A program made the position numbers and the translations under genes. Below, piece by piece: positions 40,022 through 47,263 of a stretch of DNA of 47,263 nucleotides. The stretch is from Microbulbifer mangrovi (GTDB taxonomy: Bacteria; Pseudomonadota; Gammaproteobacteria; Pseudomonadales; Cellvibrionaceae). The notes under the pieces are model-generated. The model saw only the letters and a list, made by a program, of their open reading frames with translations, was not told the origin of the DNA and did no database searches. Positions within the stretch are counted from its first letter, which is position 1; each line of letters begins with the position of its first letter. Where the stretch lies: the NCBI RefSeq assembly GCF_002009015.1, contig NZ_LZDE01000326.1:1-47263 (forward strand). The letters are read 5' to 3'.

Positions 40022-42601
40022 ATGATGTACGACGCCAATCAGTCCGGTAAAAACCGATCTTTCACAATTTCATCTCTTTCCGCAGCCATCGCCGTAACCA
40101 CAGCGCTGAGCGGCACCGTATCTGCTGCCGAGATTGAAGAAGTTGTGGTTACCGCGCAGAAGCGCGCGGAAAACCTGCAAGATGTACCAATTGCCATCTC
40201 CGCTTTCACTGGCGACAGCATGAAGGCAATGGGTGTAAAAAATCTGACAGACCTGGGTAAATTCACGCCGGGCGTCGAAATGAACAACGATACACCCCTG
40301 CAGCCCACCTATAGTGTGCGCGGTATCGAAACCGGCGACTTCACCGTGGGTTCTGACCCGGCGGTAGCAGTTTACGTAGACGGCGTTTACACCGGCCGCG
40401 GTGCCGGTGCAGAGGTTCCGCTCGCCGATATCGAGCGTGTCGAAGTACTGAAAGGCCCGCAAGGCACCCTGTTTGGTCGTAACGCGACCGGTGGTGCGAT
40501 TCACATCATCAGCAAAAAGCCCCAGGCAGACGACACTACCGAACTAAACCTGACTGCCGGTAACTACGGTCGCCAGTCTTCCGACCTGCTGGTTAACCGC
40601 CAGCTGAGCGACAACCTGTACGGCCGCTTCACCGCGTCCACCAACCGTCGCGATTCCTTCGCCGATAACCTGGCGAATGATTTTGAAGTGGGTAATGTCG
40701 ACACCCAGACCTATCGCGCATCCCTCTTGTGGGAACCGACCCCGGATACCGAAGTTCTCTGGCGTGCCGAGTACGGCATCATGGATCAGGGCAGCGCGCT
40801 GCGTACCTCCATTGTTCCGTCGCTTCAGGCGGAAGCCGGTGGCACCGACGTGTTTGGTGACTACGCACTGGATACCCCGACTATCGAAGATCGCGATTCC
40901 TGGGGCACCTCCGTGTCTGTGATTCACGACTTTGAAAACGTCACGCTTACCTCCATTACCGCGTACCGCGGTTTTGAAGCACACTTGCAGCAGGACGAAG
41001 ACGGTACAGCGAATCCGGATTACATGTTCGGTTCTGCCAACTTCGATGATCAGACCCAGTTCTCCCAGGAGTTCCGTCTGAATGGCATGACTGACAACCT
41101 GAAGTGGACCCTGGGTGCTTCCTACTCTCGTGAAGAGCTGGAGCACACCACCGATGCGTACTTCACTGCAGGTTCTCTTGAGTCCTTCGCCGTATATGAA
41201 GGCGTAAAGGCACAGGTTGAAGCGCTCGGCCTCGACCTGACCACGACTCAGGTGGAAGATATGGCGTATCAGCAGCGCCAGGCGATGATTGCCGGCGGGC
41301 TCGAAGGTGCGGCCGTAGCCACTTTCGTATACGACCTGATGGTGCAATCTGGCCAGGCTGACGCGCTGCTGCAAGAGCTGGGTTCACCGGTACCAGCCAG
41401 CATGTTGAACCGCGAGCAGATGGCTGCGCAGCTGATGGCCGGTATTACTCCCTGGGTAATGGCCGACACGCCGTGGAACGAGTCCGTACTGAATAAGGGC
41501 GATTACCGCTCGGCCGCGATCTACGGTGACGCCACCTGGAGCCTGACCGACAAGATGGATCTGACCGTTGGTGCCCGTTACACCGCCGATGAGAAAGACT
41601 TCTCCATCGTCAGCTCCTACCAGAACACATTGCCGCTGGCTCTGGCTGGTGGCATGGTAGACATCATGGGCCCAGATGGCACCGTTATCGGGCAGCTTCC
41701 GATTCCGACCATCCCGCTTGGCGCTATCCCTGCACCGCGTTTCGGCATGGCGTTCAACAACAACGGCGTTGCTGACCTGAGTCAAGACCTGAGTGATTCC
41801 TGGAGCGACCTGTCTGGCCGTGTGGTTCTGGATTACCGCTGGAACGACGATGTGATGACCTTCATCTCCCTGGCAGATGGCTTTAAAGCGGGCGGCTTCA
41901 ACAGCTTCAGTGCTGCGCCGGGCATCGACCCGTCTTTCGACCAGGAAAGTGTTACCAACCTGGAAATTGGCCTGAAGAGCAGCTTGTTCGACAACGCCGT
42001 GCGCTTCAATGCCTCCGTGTTCGCGTACAACTACGACAACCTGCAGCAGTTGGACCTGGTCGGTGCGCCGATCCCGAACTACTACCTGCGTAACGCCGAT
42101 GCGGAAGGTCGCGGTGCTGAATTCGAAGTACAGTGGGCCGCTACCGACAACCTGTTTGTTGCCGGTAACTACTCCTTCCTGGACACCGAATACACTCGTT
42201 ACCAGATCATCGAATCTATCGGTGAGACCGAAGAGGCGAACTCTCGCGTAGGCCAGCCCCGCGTGGGCACCCCGGAGAACAAGTTCAACCTGATGGCTGA
42301 ATACTCCTGGGATCTGGCGAGCGGCGCGAATGTCGTGCTGCGCGGTGACTACAACTGGACCGACGAGCGTGTTGGCTCCATCAGCGACCCGGCCCGTGTG
42401 ATCCCGGACTACCAGCTGATGAACTTGCGTGCAGGCTGGAACAGTGCCTCCGACCGTTACTCTGCAGCTCTGTGGGTACAGAACGTCACCGACGAAGAGA
42501 TTGCTGGTGGCTATGGCGGTACCGGTGCTGCGATCGGCGCCAGCCCCGCTTGGCGTTTCATGCCTCGCATGTACGGTGCGGACTTCACCGTACGCTTCTG
42601 A
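40022..42601 (+). CDS. TonB-dependent outer-membrane receptor
   Basis: 859 residues. Signal peptide about 1-35 (ending SGTVSA). A TonB-box-like EIEEVVVTAQKRAENLQDVP follows, then the plug domain to about residue 170 (SVRGIETGDFT, RVEVLKGPQGTLFGRNATGGAI), then the 22-strand barrel ending in the aromatic GADFTVRF. It resembles the large receptor class in Cellvibrionales and Caulobacter for carbohydrates or other nutrients, not a named siderophore receptor. The ligand is unknown. An unusual helix-rich insertion lies at about residues 385-490. GAGGA precedes the start, and a strong terminator follows. Divergence from the acylase suggests shared control. Confidence 0.93.
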   Translation: MMYDANQSGKNRSFTISSLSAAIAVTTALSGTVSAAEIEEVVVTAQKRAENLQDVPIAISAFTGDSMKAMGVKNLTDLGKFTPGVEMNNDTPLQPTYSVRGIETGDFTVGSDPAVAVYVDGVYTGRGAGAEVPLADIERVEVLKGPQGTLFGRNATGGAIHIISKKPQADDTTELNLTAGNYGRQSSDLLVNRQLSDNLYGRFTASTNRRDSFADNLANDFEVGNVDTQTYRASLLWEPTPDTEVLWRAEYGIMDQGSALRTSIVPSLQAEAGGTDVFGDYALDTPTIEDRDSWGTSVSVIHDFENVTLTSITAYRGFEAHLQQDEDGTANPDYMFGSANFDDQTQFSQEFRLNGMTDNLKWTLGASYSREELEHTTDAYFTAGSLESFAVYEGVKAQVEALGLDLTTTQVEDMAYQQRQAMIAGGLEGAAVATFVYDLMVQSGQADALLQELGSPVPASMLNREQMAAQLMAGITPWVMADTPWNESVLNKGDYRSAAIYGDATWSLTDKMDLTVGARYTADEKDFSIVSSYQNTLPLALAGGMVDIMGPDGTVIGQLPIPTIPLGAIPAPRFGMAFNNNGVADLSQDLSDSWSDLSGRVVLDYRWNDDVMTFISLADGFKAGGFNSFSAAPGIDPSFDQESVTNLEIGLKSSLFDNAVRFNASVFAYNYDNLQQLDLVGAPIPNYYLRNADAEGRGAEFEVQWAATDNLFVAGNYSFLDTEYTRYQIIESIGETEEANSRVGQPRVGTPENKFNLMAEYSWDLASGANVVLRGDYNWTDERVGSISDPARVIPDYQLMNLRAGWNSASDRYSAALWVQNVTDEEIAGGYGGTGAAIGASPAWRFMPRMYGADFTVRF

Positions 42602-42651
42602 TCACATCTGATGTGAAACAGGAAAAGGGTCGGCATCGCCGGCCCTTTTTT
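42602..42651 (+). terminator. Receptor 3' end: small perfect dyad and rho-independent terminator
   Basis: TCACATC-T-GATGTGA (42602-42616) is a perfect 7-bp dyad directly after the stop. It is followed by the terminator GGGTCGGC-ATC-GCCGGCCC (42627-42645) with TTTTTT after it. Confidence 0.85.
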
Positions 42652-42780
42652 GTGCCCGAAGATAAATGGGAAAGACGTAATTCCTGGCGCCAATTGCCGC
42701 GAGAATCACTGCATCTACATGGGAAAGCGCCACAATGGATGTATGATCAATAGCAACCAGTGCAGTTGACGGCTCAAAGA

Positions 42781-44133
42781 ATGATTCTGATTTCAGAAGC
42801 GGGTTCGGAGGTAACTGACAATTCGGCACACCTGTATTGGCAGGAGCCCGAAAGAGAACTATCTCTGGATGAGCGGGCCGCCTTACTCGGACGTTATCAA
42901 AAGGTCCGCAGTGAAACGGAAAGTCTCACCGATCCTCTGACATCAGAAGACATGCAGTTGCAGTCGATGCCCGATGCAAGCCCCAGTAAATGGCATCTGG
43001 CTCACACCAGCTGGTTTTTCGAGACATTTATCCTGCGCTCCCTGCTGCCGGGTTATTGTCCTTTCGATTCCGCCTATCACCACCTGTTCAATTCCTATTA
43101 CAACGCACTCGGCCAACCGTTTGCACGACCTCAGCGCGGATTATTGTCACGCCCTTCCATAGAAGAAGTTTTCGCCTACCGCCGCGGCATTGATCGCGCC
43201 ATTGAGCAGTGGCTAACGGAGGAAGACGTCTCCACGGAACACGCCAATTTACTGGTGCTGGGCCTCAACCACGAGCAGCAACACCAGGAATTACTGCTTA
43301 CCGATATCAAGCATGCGTTTTCGTTAAATCCCACATTGCCCGCCTATCGGGATGATTTAGAGAGCGATCCCGCAGGGCAGGGCAGTCTTCCGAGCGAATG
43401 GCTCAAGGTGCCCGAAGACAATTACACCGTGGGTTGTGACGGCGAAGATTTCTGCTTCGATAACGAGGGTCCCGCGCACCTGCGATATCAACAGGCGTTC
43501 CGCCTTCAGTCGCGACTGATCACCAACGGCGAATATCTGGAATTTCTTCAGGATGGGAGCTACCAGGAACCGCGATTGTGGCTCTCGGATGGGTGGGCGC
43601 ATGTACAGCAGAGCAGATTGCAGGCGCCGCTGTACTGGCGGGAAATTGACGGGGAATGGTTTCAGTTCACCCTCGGCGGACTACAGCCGCTGGATCTTAG
43701 GGCGCCCGTGTGCCACGTGAATTTTTACGAGGCGGATGCTTTCGCGAGCTGGGCCGGGCATCGCCTGCCGACGGAATTCGAGTGGGAAATTGCCGCCTGG
43801 CTACACTGCCGCAAGGATGCCGCGGGTCGGGCCAATATGCTGGAAGCGGGGCGCTTCCAGCCCTACCCGGAGACTGCGGCGGTATCCTCAGAGCCCCAGC
43901 TGCTGGGAAACCTCTGGCAATGGACCTCGAGCGCTTATCAACCCTATCCGGGCTTCAGGGCGAGTGCCGATGCAGTGGGCGAATACAACGGGAAATTCAT
44001 GTGCAATCAGATGGTTCTGCGAGGTGGCTCCTGTATTACTCCGCGCAATCATATCCGGATCAGCTATCGTAATTTCTTTTATCCCCATCAAGCTTGGCAA
44101 TTTACCGGTATTCGACTGGCAGGAGATTTTTAG
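42781..44133 (+). CDS. egtB: Ergothioneine biosynthesis sulfoxide synthase EgtB
   Basis: Non-heme iron enzyme that joins trimethylhistidine (hercynine) with a cysteine donor through oxygen. 450 residues. The N-terminal DinB-like domain (about 30-180) carries the iron ligands: KWHLAHTSWFFE (His near 72-75) and LGLNHEQQHQELLLTDIKHA near residue 165. The C-terminal formylglycine-generating-enzyme-like domain has HRLPTEFEWEIAAW, GNLWQWTSSAYQPYPGF, LRGGSCITPRNHIRISYRNFF and the terminal WQFTGIRLAGDF. I use the ATG at 42781; a GTG at 42760 is in frame, and neither has a strong ribosome site. Its stop TAG overlaps the egtD GTG by one base. Confidence 0.94.
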   Translation: MILISEAGSEVTDNSAHLYWQEPERELSLDERAALLGRYQKVRSETESLTDPLTSEDMQLQSMPDASPSKWHLAHTSWFFETFILRSLLPGYCPFDSAYHHLFNSYYNALGQPFARPQRGLLSRPSIEEVFAYRRGIDRAIEQWLTEEDVSTEHANLLVLGLNHEQQHQELLLTDIKHAFSLNPTLPAYRDDLESDPAGQGSLPSEWLKVPEDNYTVGCDGEDFCFDNEGPAHLRYQQAFRLQSRLITNGEYLEFLQDGSYQEPRLWLSDGWAHVQQSRLQAPLYWREIDGEWFQFTLGGLQPLDLRAPVCHVNFYEADAFASWAGHRLPTEFEWEIAAWLHCRKDAAGRANMLEAGRFQPYPETAAVSSEPQLLGNLWQWTSSAYQPYPGFRASADAVGEYNGKFMCNQMVLRGGSCITPRNHIRISYRNFFYPHQAWQFTGIRLAGDF

Positions 44134-45119
44134 TGGACATGGCCGTTCAAAATTCAGTGCTGACAGAGCAGGGGGCTGCAGTGCAATGCGGCTATCTCCA
44201 GGAGTTTGAAGCTGATGTTTTGGCGGGCCTCACCAGGCAACAAAAGACACTCCCGTGTAAGTATCTCTACGATGAAGCCGGGTCAAAGCTCTTTGAAGAA
44301 ATCTGCGAGCTGGAGGATTACTATCTCACTCGCACTGAGGCCAATATTTTTTGCGAAAGCCTGCCCGAAATGGTGGACCTCCTTGGCGAGTCAGTGGTGC
44401 TGGTAGAGCCTGGTGCGGGCAATTGTGAGAAGGCCGAGCCCCTGCTGGCTTGTATGGAATCCCCCCAGGCCTACTATCCGCTGGATATATCTCCGGAGAT
44501 TCTCCTCGCTGCCCAGCAGCGGATCCAGGCCAGATTGCCCGGGCTAGAGGTTGCTCCGGTAATCGGTGATTTCACTGCGCCTGAAGCCTGGGCTGATCTG
44601 CCGGAGACCACGCACAAAAACGTTATTTTTTTCCCGGGATCGACCATTGGTAATTTCACGCCGGAACAGGCTACTGCGCTATTGCGGCAGTTTTCCCTAT
44701 TCCTGAAAGCCGGGGATGGTCTGTTGTTGGGGGCGGACCTGGTAAAAGATTCCGTCGTCTTGGAGCGCGCCTATCACGATAGCGAGCACGTGACTGAGCT
44801 GTTCAACAAGAACCTGTTATCGCGCATCAATTGCGAATTGAGCGGCAATTTCGACACCAGCGCCTTTGCCCACAGGGCCTTTTACCACGCCCATCGCCAG
44901 CGTGTAGAGATGCACCTTGTGAGTCTGAAGGATCAGACGGTGGCGGTTGCAGGGCGGGACTTCGAATTCCGGGAAGGGGAGACCATTCACACTGAAAACA
45001 GCCATAAATATACGCTCTCGGGCCTGAAAGCACTGCTTCAGAAAACCGGTTTTAGTCCCAAGCACTACTGGACAGATAATAAGCAACACTATGCAATTTA
45101 CTATGCCGAAGTACTCTAA
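44133..45119 (+). CDS. egtD: L-histidine N-alpha-methyltransferase EgtD
   Basis: Methylates histidine three times to hercynine, the substrate of EgtB. 328 residues. The family signature DEAGSKLFEEICELEDYYLTR is clear, as are the SAM site VVLVEPGAGNCEKAEPLL, YYPLDISPEILLAA, FFPGSTIGNFTPEQA and the C-terminal ENSHKYTLSGLKALLQKTGF. I chose the GTG at 44133, seven bases after AGGAG and overlapping the egtB stop as TAGTG; the ATG at 44139 is too far from that site. Together with egtB it gives the minimal ergothioneine pair. No egtA, egtC or egtE is nearby. Confidence 0.94.
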   Translation: MDMAVQNSVLTEQGAAVQCGYLQEFEADVLAGLTRQQKTLPCKYLYDEAGSKLFEEICELEDYYLTRTEANIFCESLPEMVDLLGESVVLVEPGAGNCEKAEPLLACMESPQAYYPLDISPEILLAAQQRIQARLPGLEVAPVIGDFTAPEAWADLPETTHKNVIFFPGSTIGNFTPEQATALLRQFSLFLKAGDGLLLGADLVKDSVVLERAYHDSEHVTELFNKNLLSRINCELSGNFDTSAFAHRAFYHAHRQRVEMHLVSLKDQTVAVAGRDFEFREGETIHTENSHKYTLSGLKALLQKTGFSPKHYWTDNKQHYAIYYAEVL

Positions 45120-45621
45120 ACGCAGTACCTTTTTCATTCGCACGATTCGCAACATAGCGTTATTGCTATCGGTCAGTTTTATCAGTGCATGCACCACCAA
45201 TCAAAGCGTGGCAGAGCAGGGCGCTAACGCCGATATTGTGGTCTACAAGTCCCCGTTCTGCCTGTGTTGTAAAGAGTGGATGAAGCATCTCGAGCAAAAT
45301 CAATTCAGCGTAAGCAGCGAAAACGGGCTGGATACTGCTGAGTTCAAACGGCAATGGGGTGTGCCCGCAACCATGCAGGGTTGCCATACCGGGGTCTGGA
45401 ATAATAAATACGTGTTCGAAGGACATGTGCCGGCGCGCCTGATCCGGAAATTTCTCGCCAACCCGCCTAAAAACAGTATTGGCTTATCGGTACCCGGGAT
45501 GCCGCAGGGCAGTCCCGGCATGTATCGGGGAAGGGATTTCGAACCCTATGTGGTGTATTCAATTCTGTCGGATGGCGGATACCGTTTTTACGAAAAAGTC
45601 ACTGCGCCCGAGGCATCTTGA
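45091..45621 (+). CDS. DUF411 lipoprotein, probable metal-binding protein
   Basis: 176 residues. The N-terminus has basic residues, a hydrophobic run and the lipobox FISAC (Cys34, next residue Thr), so it should be a lipoprotein sorted to the outer membrane. The DUF411 core begins IVVYKSPFCLCCKEWMKHLEQ, with a CxCC cluster. It continues with MQGCHTGVWNNKYVFEGHVPARLIRKFL, GLSVPGMPQGSPGM and YVVYSI. DUF411 proteins are often found with copper-resistance genes and are thought to bind metal. It overlaps egtD by 29 bases, so it is in the ergothioneine operon. The start could also be the ATG at 45103; both lack a good ribosome site. Confidence 0.88.
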   Translation: MQFTMPKYSKRSTFFIRTIRNIALLLSVSFISACTTNQSVAEQGANADIVVYKSPFCLCCKEWMKHLEQNQFSVSSENGLDTAEFKRQWGVPATMQGCHTGVWNNKYVFEGHVPARLIRKFLANPPKNSIGLSVPGMPQGSPGMYRGRDFEPYVVYSILSDGGYRFYEKVTAPEAS

Positions 45622-45655
45622 GCTGGCAAAGCATTCAGAGCAGGGGTAGTCTTGC

Positions 45656-45690
45656 AGCCCTTCCTAATGTGCGAAGGGCTAAAGTACTTT
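45656..45690 (+). promoter_or_regulatory. Hairpin enclosing the ribosome binding site of the yheT gene
   Basis: AGCCCTTC (45656-45663) pairs perfectly with GAAGGGCT (45673-45680) across a 9-base loop. The right arm holds GAAGGG, the only good ribosome site for the TTG start at 45689. A 10-base palindrome AAAGTACTTT (45681-45690) abuts the stem and runs into the start codon. No T-tract follows, so it is not a standard terminator. Confidence 0.55.
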
Positions 45691-46693
45691 GAGCATCCAG
45701 CCATTTGAGCCAGCTATCGGGCTCGGCAACTGTCATCTACAGACCATATTTCCGCGGTTTCATCGGCCCAAACCCTGGATCAGAACCCAGTGCCAGTGGT
45801 TGACCACACCAGACGGTGATCGGCTCGCCTTGCACACACCGGCAGCGCTTGAAAACGATTCCAAGCGGCCAATCGTCCTGGTGCTCCACGGTCTGGAAGG
45901 ATCAGTGGAGTCACCCTATGTGCAGGGATTGATGCAGTCGTTGCTGGATAACAGCTTTCAGGTAGCTGTCATGCATTTTCGCGGATGCGGCGGTATTCCC
46001 AATCTACTGCCCAGGGCCTACCACAGTGGTGATAGCGGAGATCCGCGCTGGCTGGCCAGGCATATACGCGAGAAATTCCCGGATGTGCCGCTGATGGCTG
46101 TAGGCTATTCGCTCGGCGGCAATGTATTGCTGAAATGGTTGGGCGAGGACAGTGACGAGACGCTGTTATCGGCCGCGGTGTCCGTATCGGCACCATTGGA
46201 TCTTCATGCGTCCAGCCGCCGTATGGGGCAGGGGTTCTCCAAGGTCTATCAGCGCCATCTGTTGCAAAGCCTGAAGCAGAGCCTGCGCAACAAAGCGCAA
46301 GACCCGGAGCTCGCTCGACAGATGCCCGTGTTGAATGAATCGAGATTCTTTAGCGACTTCAGGAGCTTCGATCATCAATTTACAGCGCCGCTGCACGGGT
46401 TTAGCGGCGTAGATGATTACTACACGCGCGCGTCGAGCAAACCGTTTCTCAAAAGTATTCGTACGCCAACGCTGATTGTCCATGCTCAGGACGACCCATT
46501 TGTCTGTCCCAGTGCAATTCCCACGAGCGAAGAAATCAGTAGGGCGGTCACTCTGGAAGTCAGCAAGCGCGGCGGACATGTCGGCTTTATCAGTGGCAGT
46601 CTATGGCAACCGCGGTATTGGCTGGAATCCCGTATTCCCGACTTTCTGAAGCAGATAAAAGCCGAATATACGGATTATGCTCACACACTTTAA
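45689..46693 (+). CDS. yheT: YheT-family alpha/beta hydrolase
   Basis: 334-residue cytoplasmic hydrolase of the YheT/ABHD1-3 group. The N-terminus AIGLGNCHLQTIFPRFHRPK is diagnostic. The oxyanion region is LVLHGLEGSVESPYVQGL, with MHFRGCGGIPN after it. The catalytic triad is seen as Ser in AVGYSLGGNVLLKWLG, Asp in IVHAQDDPFVCPS and His in SKRGGHVGFISG. The natural substrate is unknown, though esterase activity is expected. The start is a TTG with GAAGGG ten bases upstream; no in-frame ATG is available. It is 67 bases after the DUF411 gene, and its stop overlaps the convergent gene by four bases. Confidence 0.93.
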   Translation: MSIQPFEPAIGLGNCHLQTIFPRFHRPKPWIRTQCQWLTTPDGDRLALHTPAALENDSKRPIVLVLHGLEGSVESPYVQGLMQSLLDNSFQVAVMHFRGCGGIPNLLPRAYHSGDSGDPRWLARHIREKFPDVPLMAVGYSLGGNVLLKWLGEDSDETLLSAAVSVSAPLDLHASSRRMGQGFSKVYQRHLLQSLKQSLRNKAQDPELARQMPVLNESRFFSDFRSFDHQFTAPLHGFSGVDDYYTRASSKPFLKSIRTPTLIVHAQDDPFVCPSAIPTSEEISRAVTLEVSKRGGHVGFISGSLWQPRYWLESRIPDFLKQIKAEYTDYAHTL

Positions 46694-47022
46694 TGATGGA
46701 TGGCGTACGCCGGTTCCGGAATAGACGCATCTACATAGAACGACATGTACTGACGGAATGCGCTCGTCACCGCCGTATCCTGAAGAAGCGACTGTTCGGG
46801 GTCGTGTTGCTTGGTAATCAAACGCACCAGACTCAAGTGATAGTCACCGCTGTAATTCGCTTTCAGATGCTCATCGATAATCCCGGCTAGTTGCTCCGCC
46901 AGACTGTACTCCGTGCCCTCATTCAAAAAGGCATCCTTTAACGTCGTTTTGAATTCCTCCCAGCTGGAAAGTGCAACGGAAAGGCGTTCAATGGCGTGAA
47001 AAATCTGTTCTCCTGTAGTCAT
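46690..47022 (-). CDS. Unrecognised 110-residue acidic protein
   Basis: I do not recognise a family. The protein is acidic and mostly helical by composition (IFHAIERLSVALSSWEEFKTTL, LAEQLAGIIDEHLKANYSG), with no signal peptide, membrane helix or cysteine. A good GAGGGGG ribosome site lies seven bases before the ATG at 47020-47022, which supports it as a real gene. The leader also contains CCCTC-GAAAAA-GAGGG (47029-47044), so the ribosome site may be partly folded. The stop overlaps that of yheT by four bases, convergent. Confidence 0.7.
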   Translation of the reverse strand: MTTGEQIFHAIERLSVALSSWEEFKTTLKDAFLNEGTEYSLAEQLAGIIDEHLKANYSGDYHLSLVRLITKQHDPEQSLLQDTAVTSAFRQYMSFYVDASIPEPAYAIHH

Positions 47023-47263
47023 ATAGTCCCCCTCGAAAAAGAGGGCGAATCCTACTGGAGAACCCCCGGTTTCCCCAGCGTTTCAGGCGCCAGAAGCAGG
47101 GTTTTCATGACAGTTTTTACGGCACCTCACGACGTGTATTCACAAGTCGTGTAAACCTCTGCAATTCGTTTATCGATCCTCACCTCTACCCAAATACTAT
47201 ATTTAACATAATCTATATTATGCGAACCTATATATGATTATGATGTGTGATGTGTGATGTGTG
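47023..47263. other. AT-rich right-edge region, no gene seen
   Basis: 241 bases to the window edge. The first part holds the leader of the minus-strand gene. From about 47150 the DNA is notably AT-rich (CTATATTTAACATAATCTATATTATG) compared with the rest of the window, and could be a promoter region or the border of a different segment. I see no open frame of note. Confidence 0.5.
47242..47263 (+). repeat. Heptamer tandem repeat (GATGTGT) at the window edge
   Basis: Three perfect copies of GATGTGT followed by a further G run to the last base, so the array may continue outside the window. There is no gene context visible on the right. Confidence 0.75.

Noticed and set aside
42602-42616. CRP-like binding site
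   Set aside because: The arms TCACATC and GATGTGA are in the reverse order to the CRP consensus and too close. It lies between a stop codon and a terminator.

Overview
The window looks like the chromosome of a marine or soil polysaccharide-degrading gammaproteobacterium of the Cellvibrionales type (Microbulbifer, Saccharophagus or Teredinibacter relatives). I base this on three things read from the sequence: a family 9 cellulase whose domains are joined by a very long polyserine linker, a large TonB-dependent receptor, and a run of housekeeping genes (icd, cspD, clpS, clpA, infA, bpt, aat, trxB, ftsK, lolA, rarA, crcB, serS, cysG) whose order I recall from Pseudomonas and relatives. No database search was possible, so the genus is inference. 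I see no rRNA, tRNA, CRISPR array, insertion sequence, prophage or integrase.

Layout. 1-1101: 5' part of a secreted GH9 endoglucanase (minus strand), cut by the window edge. 1363-6408: glyoxylate-shunt block, with aceA (minus) divergent from a LysR regulator, followed by glcB. 6538-10097: a YbjQ-family protein, then fdhD overlapping a YdeP-type molybdopterin oxidoreductase. 10107-13939: a TctE/TctD-like two-component system (minus) divergent from a SulP anion transporter with a STAS domain. 13994-19514: a minus-strand run mnmA-hflD-purB-roxA-GNAT-DUF7931-like. 19796-21920: rluE (minus) divergent from icd, which has a good extended -10 promoter. 22225-28879: cspD, clpS, clpA, infA, bpt, aat and trxB. 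This holds both N-degron aminoacyl transferases together with the ClpS adaptor and ClpA unfoldase. 29424-36942: ftsK, lolA, rarA, crcB, serS, cysG. 37043-42601: a small membrane protein, a penicillin-acylase-family Ntn hydrolase (minus) and a divergent TonB-dependent receptor. 42781-46693: egtB-egtD for ergothioneine, a DUF411 lipoprotein overlapping egtD, and a YheT-type alpha/beta hydrolase. 46690-47022: an unrecognised small protein (minus), followed by AT-rich DNA that ends in a heptamer tandem repeat running off the edge.

How the genes fit together. AceA, GlcB and Icd sit at the isocitrate branch point that controls growth on acetate or fatty acids. ClpS, ClpA, Aat and Bpt make and read N-degrons. 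MnmA, RoxA, RluE, InfA and SerS serve translation. FtsK, LolA and RarA serve division, the envelope and replication repair. Most of the window is conserved core chromosome, and I did not find a clear undescribed system. The best leads are regulatory: an attenuator-like hairpin in the cellulase leader, a hairpin covering the ribosome binding site of yheT, an inverted repeat over the -10 of the 87-residue membrane protein gene, and perfect dyads in the trxB-ftsK, infA and acylase-receptor spacers. The egtB-egtD-DUF411 operon and the overlapping GNAT/DUF7931 pair are also worth a look.
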